Source of the DNA: Rebecca billardiae RCC1528
Taxonomy: Eukaryota; Haptophyta
DNA length: 64,000 bases
NCBI GenBank assembly: GCA_965240325.2
Contig: OZ251243.1
Location: forward strand, 1,054,001-1,118,000
Direction: 5' to 3'
Part shown: positions 50,911 through 62,500 of the stretch, piece by piece
Numbering within the stretch: the first letter of the stretch is position 1
Layout of the letters: the number at the start of each line of letters is the position of its first letter
The notes under the pieces: model-generated
What the model saw: the letters and a program-made list of their open reading frames with translations, nothing else
Databases searched by the model: none
Told to the model about the DNA's origin: nothing
Program-made: the position numbers and the translations under genes

Positions 50911-52202
50911 TCAGTACACGACCGCCAGCTCGGTGCGCACCTGCCAGCGCAGGTCCGCGCGCGCCTTGCTCGTCGGCGGCACGTACGTGTTGGGCACGCG
51001 CGGCCGCGAGAACTTGGTCTGGTGCGGCACGTGGTCGCGCCGCAGCCGCTCGCGCGTCTCCCAGACCACTCGGTCGCGCCGCTTCTCTGTCGGGACCTGG
51101 TACTGCGCGGCGCGGGCGACGCGGTCGTGGTGCACGCGGTAGCTCTCGGTGGTCGCGTGCGTCGTCGTGATCGGCGCGTGCCGCGGCGTCGTCGACTGCC
51201 GGCTGCGCAGGAAGGCGTTGTTGCTCCTGCGCGCGCGCGCCCAGAGCAGGGCGGGTTTGGAGGCGCGCGGTGCGGGGCGGCCGCGTGATGGACGATTGCG
51301 AGTAGGGGCGGGTTCGAGCTTGGCGGGCCCGGGCCCACGTGGTGCTCATACTGCGCGGGCGCGTGCTCCCCGTGCGCTCTCGGAGGCTAGGGCCGAGCCC
51401 AGTAGAATCCGGGTGCGTCCCTGGGTTGCGCGTGCGCTGAAGGCGCACAGGGCATGGCGGCACACGCGCGCGGCGCGCGGGATGCGCGCACCACTCGCGC
51501 ATCTGCTGCTGGCGCATGCTGACCGGGTCGGACTTGACGCGGCCGGGGGTCGACTTCTGAGGCGCGATGAAGCCCATCGTCGAGCCCGAAGGCGCGAGCC
51601 GGCTCGCGCTCGGCGGCGTGCGCGGAGCTGAGCGCGCGCTGCGCGCCGTGCCGGGGCGCGGCGCCGAGCTCGGCGCGGCTGGTGAGGAGGCCGGCGGGCG
51701 GCCGTCGGAGTGGACGCCCCGGGCAGAGCGCAGGGGGACTTCGGATGCCGTCGCCGGGCGCGCGCGCGCGGTCTGAGGCCGGTCGGGCGTGCGCCTGGGC
51801 GTGTGCGGCTTGCGTGCCCTGCCGCCCCGATGCGCAGCGCGGCGCGCAATGGATTGACACCGCGCGGCGTGAGCGCGCGCGCGCGCGGCGTGCGCGTGAG
51901 GCGACGCGCGGCGCATGCGCGCACCTGCCAGACAAATGCGCCTCGTCCAGCCCACCCGCGTAGTCACCCGGCCGGGCGGACGCGCCTGCGGGCACGTGCG
52001 GCACAAAGTCAACGCCGACCGCGGTCGGGAATGCGAGCGGCTCGGCGCCGCCGGTCTGGGGTGGGCCCTCGGCGGCGATGGTGAGGTCGGAGAGGATCGC
52101 GCGGAGCACATCGTCTGAGAAGGACGAGGCGTCGTACCCCAGCTCGCTCTGCAGCTGCTGGCGCACGCGCTCGATGTCGACGTCGTCGTCCTCCGCGCTC
52201 AT
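50911..52202 (-). CDS. HYLS1: Centriole/cilium protein HYLS1, three exons
   Basis: A core centriolar protein required for ciliogenesis. Minus-strand exons are 51925-52202, 51492-51818 and 50911-51226, giving 306 residues. A second acceptor at 51794 for exon 2 is also in phase and would give 298. Exon 1 starts MSAEDDDVDIERVRQQLQSE. Exon 2 contributes GFIAPQKSTP and KSDPVSMRQQQMREW, the start of the HYLS1 box (human K-S-D-P-V-x-x-Y). Joining exons 2 and 3 continues it to MREW-SNNAFLRSRQ. The conserved C-terminus is TEKRRDRVVWETRERL and then NTYVPPTSKARADLRWQVRT, matching human [22 protein letters not shown]. Both exon junctions are in phase 2. It is divergent from the SNF2-RING gene. Confidence 0.88.
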
Positions 52203-52413
52203 CGCGGTGCTTGTCGCTTGAACTGCCCCCCTCGCGCCCTTTTCGCAAGGGGCGGCCGCCGTCCGTTGCAAGGCCTTGCTGACGAGTCCGGGCGCGGAGG
52301 CCGGACACGGTGCGCATTTTTGCGCAGAGCGCCGCACAGGACCAACGGCCTTCGTGACGCGGGCACAGCGCCATCGCAGGGCGAGCGCGGGTCGCGGCCG
52401 CGCCATCGGCGTG
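52203..52413. promoter_or_regulatory. Shared divergent promoter region, HYLS1 / SNF2-RING
   Basis: 211 bp between opposed starts. Two self-complementary TGCGCA boxes sit at 52311-52316 and 52321-52326 with TTTT between them, a plausible paired factor site. Confidence 0.5.
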
Positions 52414-55400
52414 ATGGTGGGCGACGGGCCGTGGCGCCTCGGCGAGGTGGACGCGCCGCTGGCGAGCCAGATCGAGGCCACCGCCGACGCCGACGGCTGC
52501 CTGCTCGTCGACGAGCGGCCGGGCGCGCGCCGGCAGATGCTCGTGTACGCGCGCGGCTCGGACGTGCGGCCGACCGCGCGGCTCGCGGACGCGCACGGGC
52601 ACCACATTGGCGTGCTGGTGAAGGCGGGGCACGTGCACGCCCGCCTGCTCTCCATCTCGCCGCGCAGCGCGCGCGTCCGCCTCTGCCTGCACCGCAGCTT
52701 CTTCTACGAGCACACGCCGGCCACGGAGCACATCTCTCTCGCGTGGCTGCTGCGCGCGCTCCGGCCCGCGCTGCGGCCCGCGGTGGACTGCGCGGTGGCG
52801 GACGGCGTGTCCACCGCGCTCTCGAGCGTGTACGCCGTCCCGCCCGCCGACGAGCCGCCGCGCGCCACCGACGCACCCGCCGCCGCGGCCGACGCGCCCG
52901 GTGGCGGCGCGGCGAGCTGCCTGAGCGCCGCCGAGCGTGAGCGGAGTCATCGCAACCGGCAGCGCGCGCAGGCGCAGCGCAGCGCGCGGCAGGCGAAGGA
53001 GCGCGCGGAGCAGAAGGCGCGCGCCGAGGCGCAGCACCGCGCGTGGCTCGACGAGCGCAGGCGGCTGCTCATCGAGCGCCACGGCCACAGCATGGAGGCG
53101 CACCTGCGGCTGCAGCAGCTCACGCGCGCCGCCGGCGCTGGCGTCGGCGTCGGCGGTGGCGGTGGCGGTGGCGGTGTGCACGGAGGCGTCGGCGGCGGTG
53201 GCGGCGGGCCGTCGGGCTCGTGGCCTTCGGCGCGCGAGCCCGCGGCCGCCGCCGCCGCCGCCGCCGTCGAGGCGGGCTGGGCGGGCGGCGCGACCGTGGC
53301 TGAGCTCACGGAGAGTTTGTGCGCTGGCGCGCCCGAGGCGGCGGCGGGCCTCCCCGCGACCCTCCCGTCGCCCGCGCTCGCGACGGCGCTGTACCCGTTC
53401 CAGCTGCAGGCGGTGCGCTGGATGCAGGCCCGGGAGGCGCGCGCGGTCGAGCGCGAGGCGCTGCACCCGGACTGGGCGGAGTACGCCCTTCCGCCGGAAG
53501 GCGCGGCCGGCGGCGCGGAGGGCGGCGCGGACGCGGCGCGGCGCGGCGCGCACGGCGCGGCCGGCGGCGACGGCGTCGGCAGCGCCGGCGCGCAGGGCGG
53601 CGCGGCGGCGCCGGGAGCCGCCCTCGCCGAGCCCGCGCCGCCGCCGCTCCTCCGGCTCTACGTCCACGTCGACGCGGGCCTCGTCACGCTGGATCGGCCC
53701 GACGGCGCCTCCGCAAAGTCCGGGGGCATCCTGGCGGACGGACCAGGACTGGGTAAGACGCTCACGGCCATTGCCCTGATTGCAGCCGACCTGTTCCCTC
53801 CGGAGGCGGCGGCGGGCGCGCCGCCCGCGCCGGAGCAGCCGGGCGCGCCGGAGGCGGCCGTGAGTGCGCCGCCCGCGCCGGAGGCGATGCCCGCCGCTGC
53901 TGACGGCGGCGGCTCACCGCCCGCCGCGGCGGACGCGGCGCGCGCGGCGCCATCCGCAGCCGCCCGGTCGATGTCGCCGCCGCGGGCGGCCGCGCCGGCG
54001 GCCCCTACCGCGAGCAGCGCGGCGCCGCCCGCCGACGAGAGCGCCGCGCCCGCGCCACCGCGCTCCGACCCCGCGTGCGATTCGCCGGGCGCAGCGGACG
54101 CGCGGCGACTCGCCTCGCCGCGTCGCGCGCCGCATCCGTCGGACACCGAGCTGCGCACTCCGTGTCACTCGACTCCGGCGCGCGCCGCGCGCAAGGTCGG
54201 GGGATCGGAGGCGGAGCGCTGCCCCCGCGGCGGCAGTGGCGGCGGCGGCGGCAGGGTAGCCGCGTCGACGGCCGGTGCGCGCGCTGCGCCCATCGATCTG
54301 CTGAGCGATGGCGGCGACTCGGCTCCGGTCGAGGTGGCTGCCGCGCCCGCGGCCGACCGACGCCCCGCCGAGTCCGCCGCCGCGGCCGCGGCCGCGCCCG
54401 GCGCATCCGAGCCAGGCGGGACAGCTGGCCCTGCCGCCATGCTACCTGGGCGCTCGCGCGGCGGCGCGCGGCTCGTGGTGGACCTGACTGGCGGCGCGGC
54501 GGGCGCGCCGATGGCGGACGGCCCGCGCAGCTCGCCCGCTGCCTCGCCCGCCTCCGAACCCGAGCGCAGCCCCTGCGCGAGCGGCCGCGCGCGCGACGCG
54601 CCGGCGGCCGTGGCGGAGGCTGCCGCGGCGCCAGCCGCCCACGCCGCGCCCGCGGCCGCCCACGCCGCGGCTGCGCCGGCCGAGGCGGCGGTGCGCGAGA
54701 CTCTGATCGCGATGGGCTTCGAGGCTGGCGCGGTGGCGTGCGCACTGCGCGCGTGCGCCGCCACCGCCGCCGCCCCGGCGCCGCCCACGGTGGAGGCGGC
54801 GGTTACTTGGCTCTGTGAGCATAGCGGCACGGCCGCCGCGTCCAGCATGGCCGCCGGGCCTGTGCCGGGCGGCGCGGACGGCGCCGGCGCGGCAGCTGGG
54901 GGCTCTCTGCGCGCCGCGCCTCGGCGCGCGGAGCTGAGCGGAGGCGGGCGCGGCGGCGGCAAGCGCGCGCGCTCGCCCGAGCGCGGAGGGGCGGGGACTG
55001 CGGCGCGGGGCGGCGGCGGCGGCGCCTCGTCCGCAGCGGCGACGGCCGCGTCGGCGGCGGCCGGCGGCGTCGGCGGCGGCAGTGCCGCCGGCGTCGGCGG
55101 CGGCGGCGGTAGGCGCAACGCCTTCGACGCCTTGCTGCTCGGCGCGCGCGCGGGCCGTGGCGGCGGCGCGAGCGGCGGGCCTGGGGCGGGCCCGAAGCGC
55201 AAGGCGGCGGCGATGCTCGGCTCGCGCGGCGCGGGCGGCGCGCGCGGCGGCGGCGGCAGCGGCAGCGGCGGCGCGGCGGACGCCGGTGGCGCGCGCGCGG
55301 CCGACGCGCCCACGGACGCGGGCGCGGGCGCGCGCGAGCCCAAGCGCGCGCGCGCGCCCGCCGACGCGCCCGCTGCGAGGCCGCCCGCGCGCGATGGGGG

Positions 55401-56172
55401 CGCCCGCGCGGCGCCGGGCGGCGGCGGCGGCGGCGCCGCCGCCGCGCCCTCCGCGCGCCACGCCGCGCCGAGCGGCGCCGCTGCCATGCTCGCCGCGTCG
55501 AACGGCCGGCTCGTCGATTCGCGCGTGCGCGCGGGCGGCGCACACGCGGGTGTGACGCTGGTCGTCACGTCCAAGTCTCAGCTCGCAGAATGGCGGCAGC
55601 AGCTCGGGGCTCACCTGCGGCCGGGCGCGCTGCGCGTGGTGGAGCACGGCAGCGCGGCCGGGTGGGGCGGCGGCGCGGCCGGGCCGAGCGCCGCCGCGCC
55701 GCTCGGCCCGGCGCGTGGCTCGGCGCGCGGCGGCGGCGGCGGCGGCGCGCTCGCGCTCGCGTCCGCATCCGCCGACGGCGCCGATCGCGCGGGCCGCGCG
55801 TTCGGCGGCGCGCACGTCGTGCTGTGCACGTACGGGGCGCTCGCCGCCGAGCACGCCGCCGGGCATCGCGGCGGCGGCGGCGGCGCGGGCGCGGCGGCGG
55901 GCGGCGCGGCGGCGGGCCCGCTGCTCGGCTCGAGCTGGCACCGACTCATCCTTGACGAAGCACACCTGCTGGCGGAGCCCATCGCCTCCGACGCGGCGCG
56001 CGCGGCGTGCGCGCTGCGCGCGCCGCGCCGATGGCTCCTCACCGCGTCGCCGCTGGCGCGCGGGCTCGGCGGCGCGCACGCGCTGCTGCGACTGCTGCAG
56101 GTGTGGCCGTACCGGTATCCGGCGTGGTGGGGGCTCAGCGTGGCGGCGCCGCTCGCGCGCGCGCGCGCCACC

Positions 56173-56203
<31 letters not shown>

Positions 56204-58308
56204 GCGCGACGGGTGCGCAGCCTGCCGGCGCGGTGGCGCCGCGCGCCGCCGCGCGCGCGGGCGCGCCCGCCGCCGCCGCCGCCGCCGCGCGCGCCGCCGC
56301 GCGGGACGGGCTCGCGGCCGCGCGGCGCGCGCTCGGCGGGCTCACGCTGCGGCGCACGGCGCACTCGCGCACGCCTGCCGGCGAGTCGCTCGTCGCCCTG
56401 CCGCCGTGCCACGAGCGAACGGTCTGGCTGGAGCTCGGACCGGCGGATGCGTCGCGGTACGCGCGGCTCGCCGCGGCGGCGCGGCGCGCGCTCGACGCCG
56501 CGCCGGCCGGGGCGGCGGGCGCGGCGGAGGCGGGGGCCGCCGCGGGTGCGGGCGGCGCTGGCGGCGGCGGCGCGCGCCCCGCGCGCCGCCCGTCAGCCGG
56601 CGGGGGCAGCCTTGAGGCTCACCTGCAGCGGCTGCGCCAGTGCTGCTGCCACCACCTGCTGCTCTCGCATGGCTCGGACGAGGAGGAGGAGGCGGGGGCG
56701 GGGGACCCTACCCCTAGCCCTACCCCTAACCTGCTGCTCACGCATGGCTCCGAGGAGGAGGAGGAGGCGGAGGAGGCGGGGGCGGGGGCGGCGGGGGCGG
56801 AGGCGGCGGAGGAGGCGGGGCGGCGGGGTGAGTCTGCTGCTGCTGCGGCGGCTGAGGCTCCGGCCTCAGAGCTGGCGCCTGCGGCTGAGGAGCAGGCGGC
56901 GGCGGCGGCCGCACCGCCGACGGCCGCAGCACCAGGGCGGGCTGCTGCGGCCGGCGGGCGCGGCTGCACAGCAGCGCATGAGCCGGCCTCGCCGCGCGCG
57001 CGCGCGCGCAGCACCGAGCGCCGCGCAGATGGTGGCAGCCCGGCGGCGCGCAGCACGCCGCTCGGTGGCGCCACGCCCCCTGGCCGCTCGCCGCCCGGCG
57101 CGGCGCGCGCGGCCTCGGTCGCGGCGCCGCCGCGCCGCGCGTCGCCGCAGCGCCCGCCTGCTGCCGCGCCGGCGCGCACGGCCGCCGCTGACGCGCACGT
57201 CGAGTGCGCCATCTGCTTGGAGCCGCCAAGTGCGCCGGTGCTCACGCGCTGCGGGCACGTGTTCTGCCGGGAGTGCCTCTGCGAGTACCTCGGCTCGCAC
57301 GCGGCCTCCGCCGCAGCCGGCGGCGGCGGCGGCGGCGGCGGAGGCAGCGCGGCCGCGAGCGCGCCGCCCACACCCGCGAGCGCCGCCGCGCCGTGCCCGC
57401 TCTGTCGCGCAGAGGTGACGGCGGTCGAGCTGATGGCGGTGTCGCGCTCGGCGGCGGGAGGCGTGGGCGTGTCCTGGCAGCCATCGCCCAAGTGCGAGGC
57501 GCTGCTGCGCGAGCTGCTGCTCGCGCTGCGCGACGGCGCGGCGGAGGGCGCGGCGCGGGGCGCGAGCGCCGACGCTGCCGCGCCCGCGGGCACGACGGCG
57601 GCCGCGCCCGCCGACGCGGCCGAGCCCGCCGCCGAGCCCGCCGCCGAGCCCGCCTCCTGGCCGCCCTCGCCCTCGAGCTCGGTGCCGCCGCCCTCGCTCC
57701 CGCCGCCCTCGCTCCCGCCCAAGGCGCTGGTGCTCAGCCAGTTCGACGCGCTCCTCGACCTGGTGGGCGCGCACCTCCGGCGGCACCAGCTGCGCTGCAG
57801 GCGACTCGACGGCGACGCGCCGGCCGAGCAGCGCGACGCGACCGTCGGCGCGTGGGCGCGCGACGCGCAGCCGTGCGCGCTGCTCTCGCCGCTCCGCGCG
57901 TGCGCGAGCGTGCGCGGCGCGGGGCTCACGGCGGCGAACCACGTCTTCCTGTTGGAGCCCGCGTGGCCCGCGGCGCTCGAGCACGCCGCCCTCGCGCGCG
58001 TGCACCGCGTCGGCCAGAGGCGCACCGTCCGGGTGACGAGGCTCGCGGTGCGCGGCGCCGCGGACGAGCGGCTGCTGGCACTGCGCGCGCTCGGCGCGCC
58101 GGCCGGCGGCGGCGGCGGCGGCGAGGGCGGCCGCGGCCTCGGCGGCGCGGCGCGCGAAGATGAGGGCGGGGCCACGGAGTGGCGCGCGCACGTGGGCGTG
58201 CCCGCCGAGCAGCAGCCCAGTAGTAGCACCGCCGCGGCGGAGGAGGAGCGCGCCCAGGACGTCGAGCGCGCACTCCGCTTCGTGCTCGCTGGGACTACCG
58301 CGTCGTAG
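52414..58308 (+). CDS. Giant SNF2-family ATPase with RING and UBA domains (RAD5/RAD16/SHPRH-like)
   Basis: A 1964-residue single-exon protein and probable nuclear DNA translocase and ubiquitin ligase. The start is the first ATG (MVGDGPWRLGEV). Helicase motif I is ADGPGLGKT at ~445. Motif II LILDEAHLL is at ~1180, so about 735 residues are inserted between them. The insert is low-complexity except for a UBA domain at ~759-805 (VRETLIAMGFEAGAVACALR). Motif III-like WLLTASPLARG follows. A C3HC4 RING lies at ~1598-1665 (CAICLEPPSAPVLTRCGHVF, CPLCR). The helicase C-terminal half is at ~1769-1882, ending in motif VI ALARVHRVGQRRTVRV. An SHGSDEEEEAG segment is tandemly duplicated near 1412-1450. RING inside the helicase is the hallmark of RAD5/RAD16/SHPRH/HLTF, which act in DNA damage tolerance and repair. 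Confidence 0.9.
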
Positions 58309-58899
58309 CCAGCGCGCCCACAGCGGCGCCCGACGCTCCGATCCGGCCGCAGCGACTCGCGAGCGGTGCCACCGCCGTTGGACGGGCGTCGCCACTCGTC
58401 GGGTGGTGGCGGCCTGCTGCTGCTGACTCGGACGACGACAACGCGCTGCGTGGTCAACGTGACGCGGTACTGACGCATCATGCATGCAGACATGTCACAG
58501 ACAGGGCGTGAGGCAGCAGCATCATCATCCGGCGGATGAATATATGACGACGACTGGATATCACTCACGACGACTACTAGTCCGACTGTGCTGTCTATTA
58601 ACGAGACTGACTGCCGTGACTAGTGTGACAAGTGCAGGCGGTCCGCGGGTACCGTGTAGTGGCGGTACTCGCGGTCCGCAGACGGTAATGCCCGGCCTCA
58701 TATTCCGTTCGGGATGCGAGTCGCGTACTGCGGTGCAGCAGAGCAGGCGACTGCGTTCTAAAGCAGCCGTCCCGCTCATAGTAATCATGCGCGCTGCCAC
58801 TGCTGACGATGATGATGATTGCCGTCCTACGAGAGACAGTCTCGCAGTCACGCGGGGCCCGGGGCACTGCTAGTACAAAGGGCCCCGGCGTACCGCATT

Positions 58900-59062
58900 C
58901 CGGCGCGGCGCCGCGGAGAGGCTGACTCAGGGGACGACTGCCGCGTGGGCGCGGGCGTCCCTGACGCCACCAAGGCGCCCCCAGCGCCGAACGCCCGTGC
59001 ACGCGTCGCCTCGCCAGTGCCCACGCGCGTTCAAGACGGCCTCCATCGAGGTCTATCTATCG
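58900..59062. repeat. Dispersed repeat, copy 2
   Basis: Diverged copy of the 38515-38680 segment. It shares, in order, GCGGAGAGGC, CTGACGCC, AGCGCCGAACG, CGCGTTCAA and ACGGCCTCCATCGAGG with small indels between. Confidence 0.7.
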
Positions 59063-59138
59063 GCTCCAGTCGTCGCTCCGATCCGGAAGGGTGAATATCC
59101 TTTGATCGCGGCAAGGGATCGCGGGACGGTTGGCAGAT

Positions 59139-59228
59139 ATTACAGTTTACTATGATTTAACGTGCACACTTGGTTAAGGCGTGATTACAGTTTACTATGT
59201 TTTAACGTGCACACTTGGTTAAGGCGTG
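59139..59228. repeat. 45-bp tandem duplication
   Basis: Two 45-bp units (59139-59183 and 59184-59228) differing at one base. Each runs from ATTACAGTTTACTATG through CACACTTGGTTAAGGCGTG. It is AT-rich, unlike the surroundings, and sits ~330 bp upstream of the histidine kinase start. Confidence 0.92.
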
Positions 59229-59562
59229 ATTGACGCCATCCAACAACAGTAGTTCGTCAAGGAAACGAGGAGAGCTTCCCCCGCGAATCGGGTGGGTACC
59301 GTACTAAAGTTGAGTACTTTACTACTCGGGCGCTCCAAAATGTTGGATGGTTGATTAGCAAGCTGTGGGGGTGGCAAGGATGGGGGAACAGTAGCAGCTG
59401 TTAAGATCTTGATCCCGTGCGAGGCGACATTATTTGAGAGAGGACGTGGCTGTCCACGCGGAACGATGCTCATCAATCCCATCATCAAGCTGACGACAAT
59501 TTCACGATACCGTACCGAGGGGGTTACCGTACCCACCTAATTACGTCATTTGTTTAAGGGTC

Positions 59563-62500
59563 ATGACCCAATTCTATCTGGACCGCGGAGCTGCTGTGGA
59601 ACGAACTGCTTTCATGCCGCTCACTCCTTCCGCCCTCGTGGCTCCGGCGGCGCCGTCCGCCACCAACGACAGCGGCGTGGCCGATGGCGAGCGGTGGGAC
59701 GTGGAGGCCCCGCCGCCGCCGTCTGGCCCTCGGAGCGCACATCGCGCGCACAAATTGCGGCAGCACGGTATATTGCGGCGCTTGTCGCGCTCGTCGCCAA
59801 GGTCCTCAGGCCCTGCGCCGCCCGCGTACAAGTGGCATGGGGAGTTCAGCGATCGCAAGCTCGAGGAGGAGTACATGCGGGACGAGGTGCTTCCCATTCT
59901 TCCCGGCCGTGTCGCCTTGTCCTTCCTCGTCATGCTCATGCTCGGGGTGATGATGATCATCGTCGAGCTCGTCTCGTCGGGCGCGGACGAGGTGAACCTC
60001 CACCGCGTGCTCTTAGAGACGGCTGTCTGCGTCTTGTGGATCCTTGCGTCGGCGTATGTGCGGATCGCCCCTCGTAGGGGCTGGCCGCTCGCGTACGTCG
60101 AGTACGCGGTGACCTGGCTCTTCGCGACCTCGTCGGTGGGCGGGCTGTGCGTGATTCACTTTGCGCCCGTCTTCATGTCGAGCATGGGCGCGAGGTCCGT
60201 GCTGCACGAGGACCCGCTGATGGTGTACGTGATCGCGATGGTGGTCCTCTCGGTGCTCGCCATCGCGATGCCCATCCGCCCCGTCCTCTTCGGCGCGATG
60301 GCGTTCACGCCCGCCATGACCGTCGCGACCATCGAGTCTTTGCACCACTTCTTCTCGATCGGCAACCTCGAGAACAGGGAGGCGACGGCGCTCAAGCACG
60401 TGGTCGGGACGGCGTTCTTTTGCCTGTTCGCCCTCTCCGCCGCGTGGGTGCACGCCCACGTCGAGCGCGTGCACCGCGGCGCGTACCACTTCTTCCGCGA
60501 CGTCGAGCTCGCGGCGGTTGAGAACGCGGCGCTGCAGAGCGCGGAGGCGGAGGCCAAGATGCGCATGCGCACGGTGGAGGCGGTGAAGATGGCGCGCTCG
60601 CGGATGATTCGAATGGTGCGGCGGCGGCGCCACGCACTCGCTGAGCCTCGCCCTTGCGCCAGCGGCCGGCGCACGTGTGTGCCCACGCCGTGCCTCACAC
60701 GCCCCGCCACGCCACGCGATGTGCGCGCACGCGCGCGCACGCGCGCGCGCACGCGGCCGCGCTCATCAGGTGATGCACGACCTGCGCAGCCCCCTGCTGA
60801 GCGTGGACAACATCGCCGTGACGCTGAGCGGGCTCCCACCTCACACGCGCTTCGACGCGCCCGCCGTACCCGCGCTGCTACGCTCGCTCGGCAAGTGGTA
60901 CGCCGCCGCGCCGAGCGCGGTGCCGCGCGCGCGGGCCGCGCTCTCTCCCTGCGGTGCGCTCCCATCGTTGCGGGCGGGCCGCGCGCGGCCTCATCAGCCA
61001 GGCAGCGCGCGCGTGTTCGCGTACCGGAGGCCGCTTAGTGGACAGCGCACAGCGCTCTGCGCGCACAGTGGGCTCACCCGCCAGACCTCATCCTCTGCCA
61101 CCCCGCGATGCCCCCCGATGCCTCCGCTGCCGCGCCGCGCGTTGTACTGCGCAGCTCGACGCTGATGCAGACGATTGTCTCGGACATGCTCGACTTCGAG
61201 CGGATCGACAGCGGCCGGCTCGTGCTCGTGCGCACGCCGTTCCGGCCGGAGGCGCTCCTGCAGGGGGCATCGGACGCGTTCTCGGGGCTCGCGGCCGCGA
61301 AGGGCGTGCGGCTGCGGCTGGAGTCGCCGTCGGAGCGCGTGCGCGCTGTCGTGTGCGTTGGAGACGAGCGCCGGCTTCAGCAGTGCCTCAACAACGGCGT
61401 GTCCAACGCGGTGCGCGCGCGGCGCGCCGCCCGCCGCGCGCACGCGCCCCCATGCTCGCCATACAACCAGGCGCGCCACGCGGCCGCCGCCCTCGCAGAT
61501 CAAGTTCACCGAGCGGGGCGGGACCGTCACACTGCGCGTGAGGTTTGATGACGACGACGCCGCCGCCGCGGGCGCAGACCACGGCTGCCCCGAGTGCACA
61601 GAGGACCGCTGCCCCGAGGGCGCAGACGACTGCTGCCCAGCGCCGCCCACGCCGCCCGTCGCTCCGTGTGGGCCCGCGGCTGCGCGCGCGGATGGCGCCG
61701 GCGCAGCGGCCGCGCCGCCTGGCTGCTGCGCCGCGCCCCCGGCTGGCCAGACTGTGCACGCGCTGCGCTTCGAGGTCGTGGACACCGGGCCCGGGCTGAG
61801 CGCGGAGGAGATCCGGACCCTCCTGTCCGGGGCGGCGTTCACGCAGGTGGGCCTCGGCCAGCTGCAGGGCAACGGCGGCACCGGCCTCGGCCTCACGCTC
61901 GCGCGGCACATCCTGAAGCTGCACTGCGGCGGCTGCGGGGACTGCGGGCTGCACCTCGCTTCCAAGGGGCGCGGCCACGGCGCGACGTTTGCCATGCGGC
62001 TGCACCTGCCCGCCGCGCGGCCGGACGCGCTGCCGGCGGTCGCGCCGCCCACCAAGCCCGCCACCGGCGGGCGCACGCCGGACCCCGCTCAGAACTTCCC
62101 GCCCGGCTTTCGCGTCCTGCACGTCGAGGTGAGCGCGGCGTGCGCGCAGCGCGCGCGGCACGCAGCGCGCCCGGCTCGGCAGAAGAGCTCGCGGTAAGGT
62201 GCTCGCGCGGACGCCGCGCTGATGCGATGGCGCCGCGCCCGCCCGCCGCGCGCCCGCCCGCAGGACGACAGGGTGCTGCGGCACACGCTCGCGCTGCGCA
62301 TCTTCAAGAGGCTCGGCGTGGCGCACGAGGCGGTGGAGGACGGCGCGCGCGCGCTCGAGCTCGTGGGCGCGCGCGGCCTGCGCCACTTCGCCCTGGTGCT
62401 CATGGACAATCAGATGCCAAACATGGGCGGCGAGGCGGCGACGCGCGCGCTGCGGCGCATGGGCTACGAGGGCGTCATCGTGGGAATGACAGGTGCGCGC

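Larger units (their letters stand above)
58309..59562. other. Intergenic region with dispersed and tandem repeats
   Basis: About 1.25 kb between two plus-strand genes. It holds copy 2 of the dispersed repeat and a 45-bp tandem duplication (separate entries). 59080-59560 is unusually AT-rich for the window and is likely promoter sequence for the histidine kinase. The minus frame at 59219-59536 (about 105 residues) starts at a non-ATG codon and is not recognisable. Confidence 0.55.

Noticed and set aside
54442-58568. Long minus-strand frames (656, 649 and 539 residues) under the SNF2-RING gene
   Set aside because: All are antisense of the low-complexity Ala/Gly coding region. The plus-strand frame has all helicase motifs.
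59219-59536. 105-residue minus-strand frame in the AT-rich island
   Set aside because: It starts at GTG, has no recognisable motif and overlaps the tandem duplication and the likely kinase promoter.
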